64,000 bases of DNA from Motiliproteus sediminis (GCF_017912535.1 NZ_JAERQK010000008.1:1-64000); one strand, 5' to 3'; counted from the stretch's first letter, positions 15,603-24,787 are shown. Numbers and translations: made by a program. The notes: a model not told the origin generated them from the letters alone.

Positions 15603-17588
15603 CTACTGGCCGATGATTTCGTAAGCCCCGCGCTCGCGAACCGTCGGCTGAAAACGCACCGTCTCGGTATCAGAAGCTGGGGGGTTAGGGGCGGGGCCTT
15701 CAGCCAACGTCGACTGAGCTTTCTGTGCTGCCTTCGCGTCCTTGGCAACACGCGCTGCCCTTGCGTTCATGCGACGCTGTGTTTGGGTCTTGTTGTATTC
15801 ATCCAACTCCATGTCGGCAATGTGGCGGTAAGCCCTCACAAGCTCATCAATGCTGGCCGAGCTCCCTTTGCGCGGAGCGTTGTCACGCAGAAACTTGTGG
15901 AGATAAAGGCTCATACCTGGCCCGTAATCCGGCCGTGAACAGTTAGCCACAATGGGCTCGCCCGTTTGGGGATGGATCACCCAAACCCGCCCGAGATCCA
16001 ACGCGTTGTAGCGGAAGTCCACCTTTGTCTTGCCGACCTCGCGAAACATCGCGTTCAACTCGGGCGAGTTGTAGTGCATGTTGGCAAAGTTGACGCCTGT
16101 GTGGGATAAGGCGCGATCCGTTTGGGTATCACCCAGTAGCGGTTCCAAATTATCGGGATCGGGTACTTTTTTCACGTGATCAATCAGCATCCGCTCAGCC
16201 CATCGCGCCGCAGGGCTTGTGCCAAGCGAACGGTGGTATTGCTGGTGATACACGTTGGTCACCCAGTAGGAGAAGATACGGCGCAGCCCGTCGAGGGTAA
16301 TGCACGCATGTTTTTTGGAGTCGTACTCACCGCGCATATTGGGATTCGACAGCGTGGTCCCACGCAGGGTATGGATCAACTGATCATTGGAGGTCCGAAA
16401 CCAGCGTTCAATCGCCCCTTTTAGCCAACCGGTTTTGCGAGGACAGCGCCGCACATCGATACCGAACGCTTGTGTGAGACGCTTAAAGCTTTCCGAGTGA
16501 AACTCGGCGCCGTTATCAACCACCAAGATAACCGGCACCCCGTACATCAGCCACTCCTTGGCGCCCGGTTCATCCGACAGCGGTTTTGGCAACATGGCCA
16601 GCTTAAGGGCAAGGCTCGCCGTCAAATACGACGGTGGCTCAAGACCGATATAAAATCCGAGAATTGCGCCCGTGTTGCGACAGATGCAGGCCGTCAGATA
16701 GGGCCGCTGAATGGGATTTCCGGCCTTATCAACGATGATGATATCGAGCGGGGTATGATCAATCTCGACGTATGCAAGCGCCTGCTCACCAATGCGCTGT
16801 TCCAAGATACAGCGAAAATCTTCGCGAACGGCTTCCGGCCCCTCGCTGATAAAGGCCCGCTCGTAGGCGGTGAGCGCTTTAACTTCGTGGTTTATCACAT
16901 CATAGGATGGATAGTCTAAGCGCAGTGACTTGGGCTGCTTCTCATTATCCGCTTGGATAAACTCACGCACCTTCTTCTGGATTTGCGTGATCTTCCAGGT
17001 TTTCTTATCACGTCGCGCCAGTTCGATGACGAGGTGAATGTAGTTGAGCGCTTCAGGGCAGACACGGCGAGTGCGGTTTCCTTTGCAATCATGTCGCGGT
17101 AGCAATGACGCGCTATTTTTTCCACTGAGCAAATACTTCTTAATCCAGCGGCGAAACGTTTTGTAATCCGTTTTTTTGTCGCGTTGTCCTTTGAAGCACC
17201 GCTTCATTGCCTCGGGGTCTTTTTGGTATGCCTTAAACCACTCGTTGTTACCCGCCTCCAACCGGGCGGCGTTAGTAACACTGTGCCCCAACGCCAGGAT
17301 CACACGAACGACACGCGTCGCGACATCCATGATGAAAAAATCATCGTGGCTCAAATTGAGCATGCGACTGACCAGATTCTCTTGGTCCTCGGGGAGGTGG
17401 TTGCGCTTACCAAAAAGCGTCAAGTGACCTTGCTGCAATAGCTTAATGACTTCGCGCTGACTAATGACCCACGTGTGTTGAGATACTTTCTCCTGCAATT
17501 CGTAAAACCCGTCGTCAAGCCGCCGAACCACGGTGTACTCCTGCTCATGAATGGCGATGCATTCCGGATCAATGAGTTGAAGGCTCAT
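15603..17588 (-). CDS. tnsB: TnsB/TniA-type DDE transposase
   Basis: 661 residues with a Mu/retroviral-integrase core. The catalytic triad is visible: Asp 277 in YVEIDHTPLD, Asp 358 in LVVDNGAEFH and Glu 394 in WLKGAIERWF. Helix-turn-helix regions in the first 240 residues would bind the repeated boxes at the transposon ends. The protein cuts the 3' ends and joins them to the target. It overlaps tnsA by four bases, as is usual in Tn7-like operons. Confidence 0.94.
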   Translation of the reverse strand: MSLQLIDPECIAIHEQEYTVVRRLDDGFYELQEKVSQHTWVISQREVIKLLQQGHLTLFGKRNHLPEDQENLVSRMLNLSHDDFFIMDVATRVVRVILALGHSVTNAARLEAGNNEWFKAYQKDPEAMKRCFKGQRDKKTDYKTFRRWIKKYLLSGKNSASLLPRHDCKGNRTRRVCPEALNYIHLVIELARRDKKTWKITQIQKKVREFIQADNEKQPKSLRLDYPSYDVINHEVKALTAYERAFISEGPEAVREDFRCILEQRIGEQALAYVEIDHTPLDIIIVDKAGNPIQRPYLTACICRNTGAILGFYIGLEPPSYLTASLALKLAMLPKPLSDEPGAKEWLMYGVPVILVVDNGAEFHSESFKRLTQAFGIDVRRCPRKTGWLKGAIERWFRTSNDQLIHTLRGTTLSNPNMRGEYDSKKHACITLDGLRRIFSYWVTNVYHQQYHRSLGTSPAARWAERMLIDHVKKVPDPDNLEPLLGDTQTDRALSHTGVNFANMHYNSPELNAMFREVGKTKVDFRYNALDLGRVWVIHPQTGEPIVANCSRPDYGPGMSLYLHKFLRDNAPRKGSSASIDELVRAYRHIADMELDEYNKTQTQRRMNARAARVAKDAKAAQKAQSTLAEGPAPNPPASDTETVRFQPTVRERGAYEIIGQ

Positions 17589-18307
17589 ACCGCGGCCCTC
17601 ACTACCGTATCGAGGGTTATCGGTTGGTTGCGCGGATAGTCGATACTTCCCAGTAAGGCCATGCGACAGATGCCTTGAAACAGTCGTTCGCTTGGGTCAA
17701 TTGCTAATGCGTCTCTCAGCGAAATCGACTTGCGATCAATCACGACTTTCATAACGTCACGCTCGAGAGAGGGCGGGCAAATAGACGCGGCGTGATACTT
17801 CAAGAAACGCGCGTTATCGAGCGCAGGCTGACAATCAAGTTCGGCACGGGTAATGAGTCGATAGGCTATACCCAACCGACCCAGTCGATCGATCATGAAC
17901 TGGGTTCTTTCAATGACTCTTGGGGTCCGTGCTTCATCATCATCTTTGTTCTCGATAATTAGCGAACGCCCATCTAACGAGCGCGCTTCAAAATCGGGCA
18001 CATGCGTCTTTACAACGCCTCCGAGCGTATAAGTAATCACGACTGGCTGTTCTTGATAGGAGCCGACAGTTAAGCAGGCCTCCAGGACGTAGGCCTGCAT
18101 GTATTCGATATCGCTTTCGCACTGAACGGTGCGATTGAGCTTGCACGAGCTGAACTCTGACGTGGACCTCATATTGGACCGAGAAACGACGTCTCGGACA
18201 CGGCCGTCTCGAACTCTGGGGTCCCCGAAGCGGAGATCGATGATGTCGTCGGAGGCCAGGAATTGCGCCTCTCTCACGGGAGAAAACTGGAATAAAAAAT
18301 TTGCCAT
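17585..18307 (-). CDS. tnsA: TnsA endonuclease of heteromeric Tn7-like transposase
   Basis: 240 residues. The catalytic core is CESDIEYMQAYVLEA (Glu 64/68), HVPDFEA (Asp 105) and LIIENKDDD (Glu 119, Lys 121), the PD-(D/E)XK pattern of TnsA, followed by a helical C-terminal part that would contact TnsC. TnsA cuts the 5' strands so that the element moves by cut-and-paste. Its presence separates this element from Tn5053/Tn402 relatives, which lack it. First gene of the operon. Confidence 0.9.
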   Translation of the reverse strand: MANFLFQFSPVREAQFLASDDIIDLRFGDPRVRDGRVRDVVSRSNMRSTSEFSSCKLNRTVQCESDIEYMQAYVLEACLTVGSYQEQPVVITYTLGGVVKTHVPDFEARSLDGRSLIIENKDDDEARTPRVIERTQFMIDRLGRLGIAYRLITRAELDCQPALDNARFLKYHAASICPPSLERDVMKVVIDRKSISLRDALAIDPSERLFQGICRMALLGSIDYPRNQPITLDTVVRAAV

Positions 18308-18356
18308 AACGGGTCTTGCTTCTTTTTATTGTTTTTGATATATTCATGCTGCGGTG

Positions 18357-18383
18357 CTATGCATAGGCTAATATTATGTTAGC
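18357..18383. promoter_or_regulatory. Palindromic operator candidate upstream of tnsA
   Basis: CTATGCATAG (18357-18366) is a perfect palindrome, and GCTAATATTATGTTAGC (18367-18383) is a second one with 5-bp arms. They lie about 50 bases upstream of tnsA and before the divergent rightward genes, a good place for a regulator of transposition or of the phosphorothioation genes. The bound protein is unknown. Confidence 0.45.
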
Positions 18384-18394
18384 ATGCCTATCTG

Positions 18395-18417
18395 CGGGCG
18401 CAAGGTTTTTGCGCCCG
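18395..18417. other. Stem-loop in leader of rightward operon
   Basis: CGGGCGCAA / TTGCGCCCG pair over 9 bp around a 5-base loop. There is no T-run on either side, so it is a leader hairpin rather than a clear terminator. Confidence 0.4.
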
Positions 18418-18474
18418 ATTCGCGTGCCTGCAATTCGAGCTACCGACCCTCCCTGCCTTGAACCGCGCGCCTTC

Positions 18475-19038
18475 ATGCTGATCCCAAGTCCCGATGATCG
18501 CTGTAGCAAGCACTTCCATTACCGCGACTTCCTATTTTGCGGCGAAACTCAAAACAGACTAGACCTACCAAACACCCCAACGGATCCGCAGACCTATGAA
18601 GCGATTAAAGCCCTGGCCTGCGAGATCCTCGACAAGGTCGTCGACGAATTTGGTGATATTGAACTGACGTTCGCCTTCTGTTCAGCAGAGCTCGCCAAAA
18701 AGATCCGAAAAAATCCTCGCCCACGCATTGCTCCTGAGCGCGACCAGCACGCAGGCTACGAGCAGAATTCATGCGGCAAACAGATCTGTAACCGCGGAGG
18801 GTTTGCTGCCGACTTCCGACACCCCTCGGTGCCTAGCGACCAGTTGGCCCATTGGGTTATTGGCAAGTGCGCCTTCGACCGACTTTACTACTACGGCAGC
18901 AGCCACCCCCTTCATGTCAGCACTGGTCCCAACCACAGCCGCACGGTCGTCCTCATGCAGGAGCGAGATGGAAGGAGAGTTCCACGCGTCATCAAAGAAG
19001 ACCAATTCAACACCCTCATAAATGCCGATGGACTTTGA
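18475..19038 (+). CDS. M15-peptidase-like protein linked to the phosphorothioation genes
   Basis: 187 residues from ATG 18475; an earlier ATG at 18376 lies in the operator palindrome and is less likely. The pattern SKHFHYRDFLFC..NLPNTP..ALACEILDKVVDEFG.IELTFAFCS and then GGFAADF and LHVS follows M15-type DD-peptidase folds. The first zinc His of the S-x-H-x-x-G-x-A-x-D motif seems replaced by Asn (CNRGGFAAD), so it may be a non-peptidase member. It overlaps the Dnd-associated methyltransferase gene by 17 bases, so they are coupled. Fold call is moderate, role unknown. Confidence 0.65.
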   Translation: MLIPSPDDRCSKHFHYRDFLFCGETQNRLDLPNTPTDPQTYEAIKALACEILDKVVDEFGDIELTFAFCSAELAKKIRKNPRPRIAPERDQHAGYEQNSCGKQICNRGGFAADFRHPSVPSDQLAHWVIGKCAFDRLYYYGSSHPLHVSTGPNHSRTVVLMQERDGRRVPRVIKEDQFNTLINADGL

Positions 19039-21046
19039 TACCTATCAGTCACTAATAAAAAACCTAAAAGGCGGCAAACAGCTACCAGACGCCACCTACC
19101 TGCACACCACCCTACTCGAAGACATCGCATCCGAACTGCACGAATTCGTGCAGCGCATTACCCAAGCCGTCAAGATTGATCCGGACTCTTGGAATGTCTT
19201 GAAATGCTACAAGCGCGACTTCCGCATCTCACTACTGCATTACCCCCAGTTTTTTGACGACGCCTATCCAGCACTCGCCCGAAGCACCACGATAGATTTA
19301 AAAAGCAAAACTATCCGACACAACGACTACCAGAACTCCGACAACCCCCCAATCCTCCACCGCAAAGAACTCTTCATCCCTGCATCGCATCCGGAACACA
19401 TCAATTTTTGCGCAATCACCGAAGAAGGTGAGGCGGCAGGACTTTATGAGAACGCCCGCCTGATCGGTTTCCAGAAGTCCTGGGAGCGACTGGTCGAGCA
19501 ACATGGCTACACCCTTATCGACGGCCGCTTGTTTAGGTCCGCAGCACTGACCCCAGCCTCAGATGATCCCACCGTTGATCGCCACAAAACCGCGATCCCA
19601 CGCCAAGGGCTTTCAGCCCCCATGAAAGCCCTCGCCAAGCACGGTTACTTAAGCGGCGAGCACAGCGTATTTGATTACGGCTGCGGCCTCGGAGACGACC
19701 TCAGAGAACTCGAAGCGCATGGAATTGATGCAACCGGCTGGGACCCTGCGCACCGCCCCGACGCAGACATATTCTCCGCCGACATAGTCAACCTCGGCTT
19801 TGTCATCAATGTAATTGAGGATCGCGATGAACGGATTGAAGCCCTGCTCCGCGCCTATGAGCTGGCCGACAAAGTTCTGGTGGTTTCGGCGATGCTGGCT
19901 AGCGACAGCCATATCCAGAAATTTCAGCCTTACAAAGACGGCGTCCTGACTTCACGCAATACATTCCAAAAGTACTACGCGCAGTCAGAGCTACAGGCAT
20001 TCATCGAACAGACGCTCGAAGAGAGCGCCATAGCGGTTGGCCCAGGTATCTTTTACGTCTTTCGAGACAAGCTCCAGGAGCAAGCCTTCTTTGCGCGCAA
20101 GCAACGTCGCCACCACCAATGGAGACAGCTAAGCCATCGTCCCACTCGCTCGGCCAGCAAAACCCAACGGCTGCTTGAAGAGCACCACGAGCTGTGTGAA
20201 TCCTTCTGGCATACCTGCCTGGAACTGGGGCGCCTACCCGCTACTGATGAATTCGATAGAGCCCAATTCATCATTGATACCTTTGGCTCGCCCAAGCGAC
20301 TGTTCAACGCACTGAACAAAAAAGAGAATCAGAGCGATTTCACCAGCTCCGTTGCCGCTCGAAAAGAAGACATGATCATTGCGCTGGCGCTTGCTCACTT
20401 TAGCAAACGGAAGCCCTACACCCGTCTTTCAGATGGATTCAAACGCGACATCAAAGCCCTCTTCAGCAACTACACCGAAGCCCTAACACTTGGAAAAGAA
20501 GCGCTTTACGAAGTCGCTGACACTACCTTGATACAGCAGGCATGCGAGGAAGCCCACCAACAGCTGCCCGCCAGCTTTTTGTCACCCGACCATTCGCTGA
20601 CCCTACATGCCAAATTTCTAGAGCGACTGCCGAGAATTCTGCGCATTTACGTAGGTTGCGCCACTCAGCTTTATGGCGACGTAGACGAAGTCGATCTCAT
20701 CAAAATTCACATCCGTTCAGGCAAAGTCAGCCTGATGGTCTACGAGGGCTTCAACAATTCGCCCTTACCACTGCTAAAGGAGCGCATCAAAATCAAAATG
20801 CGGGAGCAAGGTGTGGATTTCTTTGATTACGTTGATGAATTCCGCCCCCAGCCGCTGTACAACAAATCGCTACTGATCGACGAATCCTTTGATGACTTCA
20901 ACAAGCAAACCTCTTTCGACAGGCAATTGAGAAAGCGCGTTCTCGTAGAAGAATTGATTGGACCTAGCGCCGATGAGCTTACCCAAGCCCTCGATAATCA
21001 AAACACTGAAATCAAGGGCTATCGATTCTTCTCAAGAGCGTCGTGA
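19022..21046 (+). CDS. DNA phosphorothioation-associated putative methyltransferase
   Basis: 674 residues, matching by sequence character the Dnd-associated methyltransferase family. A SAM-binding motif I (VFDYGCGLGDDLRELEAHG) lies near residue 218, followed by a motif with IVNLGFVINVIED, and a long C-terminal helical region. ATG 19022 is used; ATG two codons later is as likely. The protein accompanies dnd genes in many genomes, with unknown substrate. It is upstream of the YeeE-type gene with a 91-base gap. Confidence 0.85.
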   Translation: MPMDFDTYQSLIKNLKGGKQLPDATYLHTTLLEDIASELHEFVQRITQAVKIDPDSWNVLKCYKRDFRISLLHYPQFFDDAYPALARSTTIDLKSKTIRHNDYQNSDNPPILHRKELFIPASHPEHINFCAITEEGEAAGLYENARLIGFQKSWERLVEQHGYTLIDGRLFRSAALTPASDDPTVDRHKTAIPRQGLSAPMKALAKHGYLSGEHSVFDYGCGLGDDLRELEAHGIDATGWDPAHRPDADIFSADIVNLGFVINVIEDRDERIEALLRAYELADKVLVVSAMLASDSHIQKFQPYKDGVLTSRNTFQKYYAQSELQAFIEQTLEESAIAVGPGIFYVFRDKLQEQAFFARKQRRHHQWRQLSHRPTRSASKTQRLLEEHHELCESFWHTCLELGRLPATDEFDRAQFIIDTFGSPKRLFNALNKKENQSDFTSSVAARKEDMIIALALAHFSKRKPYTRLSDGFKRDIKALFSNYTEALTLGKEALYEVADTTLIQQACEEAHQQLPASFLSPDHSLTLHAKFLERLPRILRIYVGCATQLYGDVDEVDLIKIHIRSGKVSLMVYEGFNNSPLPLLKERIKIKMREQGVDFFDYVDEFRPQPLYNKSLLIDESFDDFNKQTSFDRQLRKRVLVEELIGPSADELTQALDNQNTEIKGYRFFSRAS

Positions 21047-21137
21047 GCATTGCGCTCTGCCCATACCTGCCGCTTCTTCTCACTTCCAGAACGGCGTCTA
21101 CGCTTAGACTTACCAACAACAAAACAAACTTAACAAA

Positions 21138-22058
21138 ATGACGCTTCTAGTTATCGCCCTATGCTGCACGGCCGCCCTGGGCTATCTAGCCCAATCCGTT
21201 GGACTCTGCATGGTCCGCGGCGTGAACGAATGGCTAAACGGTAAACCGGAATTTTTGATAGCCATTCTCTTGGCCGGCACTACAGCATGGGTCGCCGCGG
21301 CCATAGCTTATTTCGCAGGCCTCCCACTACCCTTTAGGACATTTTCCGCCGACGGATGGGTTGTTTTAGGCGGACTGCTATTCGGGCTAGGTACCGCCTT
21401 CAACCAAGGCTGCGGTGTCTCGACTCTCAGCAAGCTGGCTCGCGGGCAACTGCAGATGACCTCAACACTTACAGGATGGGTAATCGGCTGGTGCATACTC
21501 GCTCAATGGCCAATACCACAGCACCCAGGGGAGCTAGAGCCTCCTTCCGTAATCACATTCAGCACCCTCGCCGCCTTATCGTTAGGACTGAGCCTTTGGG
21601 CTCTTCTCGGCGACCAAAAACGAAAAAAACTTTGGTTTAGCATGATGGGGATTGGACTGCTTGCTGGACTCCTATTTCTGTACGAGAGAAGCTGGCCTCC
21701 AAGCGGCTTCCTACACAACCTGAGTGCGGCATTGCTGCACAATGACAATTTAAGCTGGCCCACTACTCCCCAATACATGCTGCTGCTGGCATTGTTGGGA
21801 GGCATGGCTTTCTCCGCTTGGCGCACCAAGCATTTTGATCTTTACATCCCCCATTGGCACTCCTGGTTAATTCACCTAACGGCGGGAACCCTAATGGGAT
21901 TGGGAGCTTCACTCGCCCTAGGCGGAAATGACTCGCAGCTGCTAATTGCCTTACCCGCTTTTTCACCAGCGGGAGCACTAGCGATTACAACCATGGTGCT
22001 TGGTATATTTTTAGGCCTTAAAGCCCGGAAGGTATGGGTCCAGCCACAGCCAATTTAA
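21138..22058 (+). CDS. YeeE/YedE-family thiosulfate (sulfur) transporter
   Basis: 306 residues with about nine membrane spans. The signature GLGTAFNQGCGVSTLSKLARG, with the conserved Cys, marks the YeeE/YedE family of thiosulfate or sulfur-compound importers in the inner membrane. A second conserved half (LTAGTLMGLGASLALGGNDSQLL) is present, where the second family Cys seems missing. Lying between dnd-associated genes, it may supply sulfur for DNA phosphorothioate synthesis. That link is inference. Confidence 0.85.
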   Translation: MTLLVIALCCTAALGYLAQSVGLCMVRGVNEWLNGKPEFLIAILLAGTTAWVAAAIAYFAGLPLPFRTFSADGWVVLGGLLFGLGTAFNQGCGVSTLSKLARGQLQMTSTLTGWVIGWCILAQWPIPQHPGELEPPSVITFSTLAALSLGLSLWALLGDQKRKKLWFSMMGIGLLAGLLFLYERSWPPSGFLHNLSAALLHNDNLSWPTTPQYMLLLALLGGMAFSAWRTKHFDLYIPHWHSWLIHLTAGTLMGLGASLALGGNDSQLLIALPAFSPAGALAITTMVLGIFLGLKARKVWVQPQPI

Positions 22059-22168
22059 GACTCATTTTTTCTGCACCGCCCCCATGGTAGATTCATCCTT
22101 ATAGAAATCTGGATGTGTGCCACTGCCACTCTTAATAAACAGACCTATGGACCTGGCTAGATAACCAC

Positions 22169-22951
22169 ATGGACGCAACGAAAAAGTTGACTATTGTTGA
22201 CGCTGCCGAAGAGGCCCTCAAAAACCTTGGCGGCGAGGGGTCTGTGGCCGAGACATACGCCCGGATCATAGAGCTAGAGCTCTATAGATTTGGAGCCAAA
22301 GATCCACTAGCCGTCCTTCGCATCCAGATGGAGAGACACTGCGAATCTACTACCTGGTCTGGCTCAGCAAAAAAGAAGCGTTTCCGGAAGGATGACTATG
22401 GACGGTTTTCTCTGATTGATAACCAAAGGCCCTTAATCGAAAAACCAAAAAGTGACAGCCAACACCTGATCCGCCAGCTCGCAGACAAACTTAAGCAGGA
22501 CACCATAGACAGAATAGTGGACCACCTTTACAGCCTTGAGCCCGAACAGTTCGAAAACTTTTGCTCCATCTTCCTTGAGCGATACGGCTTCGAGGAAATG
22601 TCAGTTACACCAAGGGGAAAAGATGGAGGCATTGATGCATTTGGAAAACTAGAAATCGGCATGTCCAAGCTAGATGTGGCCGCGCAGTGTAAGAGATACA
22701 AGCGCAACAACAAAGTATCAAGACCTGATATCGACCAATTTAGAGGTGCCATTCAAGGCAAATACCATCAAGGAATCTTTGTGACCACCAGCACCTTTTC
22801 AAAAGACGCCAAAGCGGCTGACATACAACCAGGCTGCGTACCCATTGTGCTAGTAGACGGAGAAAAACTAGCCGAAATCATGATAGAAAAAGGTATAGGG
22901 GTTTCCGTTCATAACATCCCAATCTACGACTTCGAGATGGATCTTGTGTAG
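22169..22951 (+). CDS. HARE-HTH/Mrr-type restriction endonuclease
   Basis: 260 residues. Residues 5-85 form a HARE-HTH-like winged helix (IVDAAEEALKNLGGEGSVAETYARI). Residues 110-240 are an Mrr catalytic domain: LEPEQFENFCSIFLERYGFEE, GKDGGIDAFG (Asp) and AAQCKRYK (Gln-X-Lys), a complete PD-(D/Q)XK site. Such proteins cut modified DNA in type IV restriction, and HARE domains have been proposed to read modified bases. It lies between phosphorothioation genes, so it might either use or avoid sulfur-marked DNA. Confidence 0.88.
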   Translation: MDATKKLTIVDAAEEALKNLGGEGSVAETYARIIELELYRFGAKDPLAVLRIQMERHCESTTWSGSAKKKRFRKDDYGRFSLIDNQRPLIEKPKSDSQHLIRQLADKLKQDTIDRIVDHLYSLEPEQFENFCSIFLERYGFEEMSVTPRGKDGGIDAFGKLEIGMSKLDVAAQCKRYKRNNKVSRPDIDQFRGAIQGKYHQGIFVTTSTFSKDAKAADIQPGCVPIVLVDGEKLAEIMIEKGIGVSVHNIPIYDFEMDLV

Positions 22952-22961
22952 CAGATGCAGG

Positions 22962-23579
22962 TCATGACCAATCAGCATCAAGGCTTTTCATAACAAAGGT
23001 GCTCCATTTAACCTCATGCCGGCTCAGAAAGTCCTCGCTCTTCCGAACGGCCACCAAACCAATCCCTTCTTTTATAGCAGCAGTGATAATAGATTGGTCG
23101 TCATGCTCGACCATAGTTCGCCCCCGCGGGGATGGGCCATGGCGCAAAGTCACCACCAATAATCCATTTACCCCCAACAGCTCGTTCAAGCGATGAAAGA
23201 CCTCCCGCAAAGATGATGCGGGAATATGCATCAGCACAGCACTGACAAGGATCATATCGAAGCGACCCGAAATATTAACGAGCGAAGGCAAGGACGAAGA
23301 AGACCACTCGATGGGAGCTGAAGTGGATTTTCCCTGCGCCAGCTTACGAAACTCAGCACAGGGTTCAACTGCTACAACTCGGGCACTTCTATCTGCAAAC
23401 CAACGCGCATCTCTTCCCGAGCCGGCACCAATATCGAGAACTTTTTCAACGCGATTTGGCAAAAAGGGCATCCATTCTCCATGAATGGATTCAAACGACA
23501 AAGAATCGTACTGCGCTAAAAGCTCTCGAGCTTGAACTTCGTATTCGGCCACCGACTGGTTAACAAAGCTCCGCACCAT
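22962..23579 (-). CDS. Class I SAM-dependent methyltransferase next to dndA
   Basis: 205 residues from ATG 23579; a GTG three codons earlier follows the dndA stop directly. Motif I is VLDIGAGSGRDARWFADRSARVVAVEPC, with acidic residue ending strand 2, then DMILVSAVLMHIP (motif IV region) and NGLLVVTLRHGPSP. This is a small-molecule or protein type fold rather than a clear DNA methyltransferase. It is co-transcribed with dndA, suggesting a role in the phosphorothioation island. Substrate unknown. Confidence 0.85.
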   Translation of the reverse strand: MVRSFVNQSVAEYEVQARELLAQYDSLSFESIHGEWMPFLPNRVEKVLDIGAGSGRDARWFADRSARVVAVEPCAEFRKLAQGKSTSAPIEWSSSSLPSLVNISGRFDMILVSAVLMHIPASSLREVFHRLNELLGVNGLLVVTLRHGPSPRGRTMVEHDDQSIITAAIKEGIGLVAVRKSEDFLSRHEVKWSTFVMKSLDADWS

Positions 23580-23588
23580 CAAGCCCAC

Positions 23589-24716
23589 CTAGACTTTCAG
23601 TGCACTCAGACGCTCGCAAACTTCTCGCCATGGTATGTCCTTGGCCTCATGAGACCATGAAAATCTCAACGCCCCCTCTACCAGGTCTTCCGACAAACCC
23701 ATTGCCGTCAGTACGTGGCTGGGTGTGTAGCTTGAGGAAGTACAAGCCGAACCATTGGAAATGGCCACCAGATCCTTTAACGCAACTATCGCCGCCTCAG
23801 AGTTAACGCCAGGGATCGAAAAGTTCAAGATATATGGAGCGGATCCATTTCCGTTGTACACCGCACCTAGAGAAGACAGAGCCTCTATCGCTTGCGCTTT
23901 AATCTCAGAGCAGGACGCCATCCTCGCCTCATGGTTCTTAAGCGCAAGCTCTGCGGTCAACCCTAAGCCTGCAATCAACGGAACAGGAAGGGTTCCTGGC
24001 CTCAGTCCTTTTTCTTGGCCGCCACCATACATGAGAGGCTTGAGTGGAACCCGTTGGTATCCCCTTCTGCGGGCCACCAGCGCCCCGATACCTTTCGGCG
24101 CATAGATTTTGTGACCACTAACAGAAATGAGATCGATGCGGGGGTTTCTTAGTGGCGCGATTATCTTTCCAAAGCTTTGCGCAGCATCCACATGCAGATA
24201 GGCACTATGCCCCTCCAGCGCCGCACAGTAACCATCTAAGTCCTGCACCACTCCCGTTTCATTATTCACGTGCATCAGCGATACCAGCAGCGTGTCCGAA
24301 CGAAGGGACCCACTGAGAGCTTCAGCACTAATCCGACCATTCTCTTCAGGCTTCAGGTAGGTAACCTCAAAACCTCGCGACTCCAATACCCCCAAAGGCT
24401 CGAGCACCGCCTTATGCTCGATCGCGGAAGAGATTATGTGTTTCTTCCCTGTCTTTAGCCCCTCAACCTCCAGCCCCAACAGTGCGATGTTGTCGCTTTC
24501 CGTAGCCCCACTGGTAAAAGTAACTTCAGACTTATCAGCACCAACAACCTCGGCGATCTGCTGGCGCGCTTTCTCAACCGCACGCTTAGCCTGAACACCA
24601 AACTCATGGGTGCGACTACCCGAATTACCAAACTCATCGACCATCAAACGAGTAACCAATTCAGCAACTTCGGAGCAAACGGGAGTCGTTGCGCTGTAAT
24701 CTAGATAGACCGGCAT
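23589..24716 (-). CDS. dndA: Cysteine desulfurase DndA (IscS-like)
   Basis: 375 residues from ATG 24716, with AGGT just upstream. PLP-dependent NifS/IscS family: VYLDYSATTPV at the N-terminus, SGHKIYAPKGIG with the PLP Lys, and SNGSACTSSS with the catalytic Cys. It removes sulfur from cysteine to form a persulfide, which is passed to DndC. The gene is divergent from dndBCDE with a palindrome between, the standard arrangement for dnd loci. The specific DndA name rests on context. Confidence 0.9.
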   Translation of the reverse strand: MPVYLDYSATTPVCSEVAELVTRLMVDEFGNSGSRTHEFGVQAKRAVEKARQQIAEVVGADKSEVTFTSGATESDNIALLGLEVEGLKTGKKHIISSAIEHKAVLEPLGVLESRGFEVTYLKPEENGRISAEALSGSLRSDTLLVSLMHVNNETGVVQDLDGYCAALEGHSAYLHVDAAQSFGKIIAPLRNPRIDLISVSGHKIYAPKGIGALVARRRGYQRVPLKPLMYGGGQEKGLRPGTLPVPLIAGLGLTAELALKNHEARMASCSEIKAQAIEALSSLGAVYNGNGSAPYILNFSIPGVNSEAAIVALKDLVAISNGSACTSSSYTPSHVLTAMGLSEDLVEGALRFSWSHEAKDIPWREVCERLSALKV

Positions 24717-24765
24717 CACTTTACCTGAGAACTTTTCACAAAATGGTTGTTATGTACGTGACGAT

Positions 24766-24787
24766 GTTTGTGTAAAATAACACAAAC
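24766..24787. promoter_or_regulatory. Perfect palindrome in dndA-dndB divergent promoter
   Basis: GTTTGTGT-AAAATA-ACACAAAC is an 8-6-8 perfect inverted repeat, 28 bases before the dndB start and 50 before dndA. DndB is known in other bacteria to repress its own operon, so this is a natural operator candidate, though the sequence need not match sites described elsewhere. Confidence 0.55.

Noticed and set aside
12715-18307. Tn5053/Tn402-type element
   Set aside because: A TnsA endonuclease gene is present and no resolvase is seen; ends and 5-bp duplication fit the Tn7 type with a fixed site.
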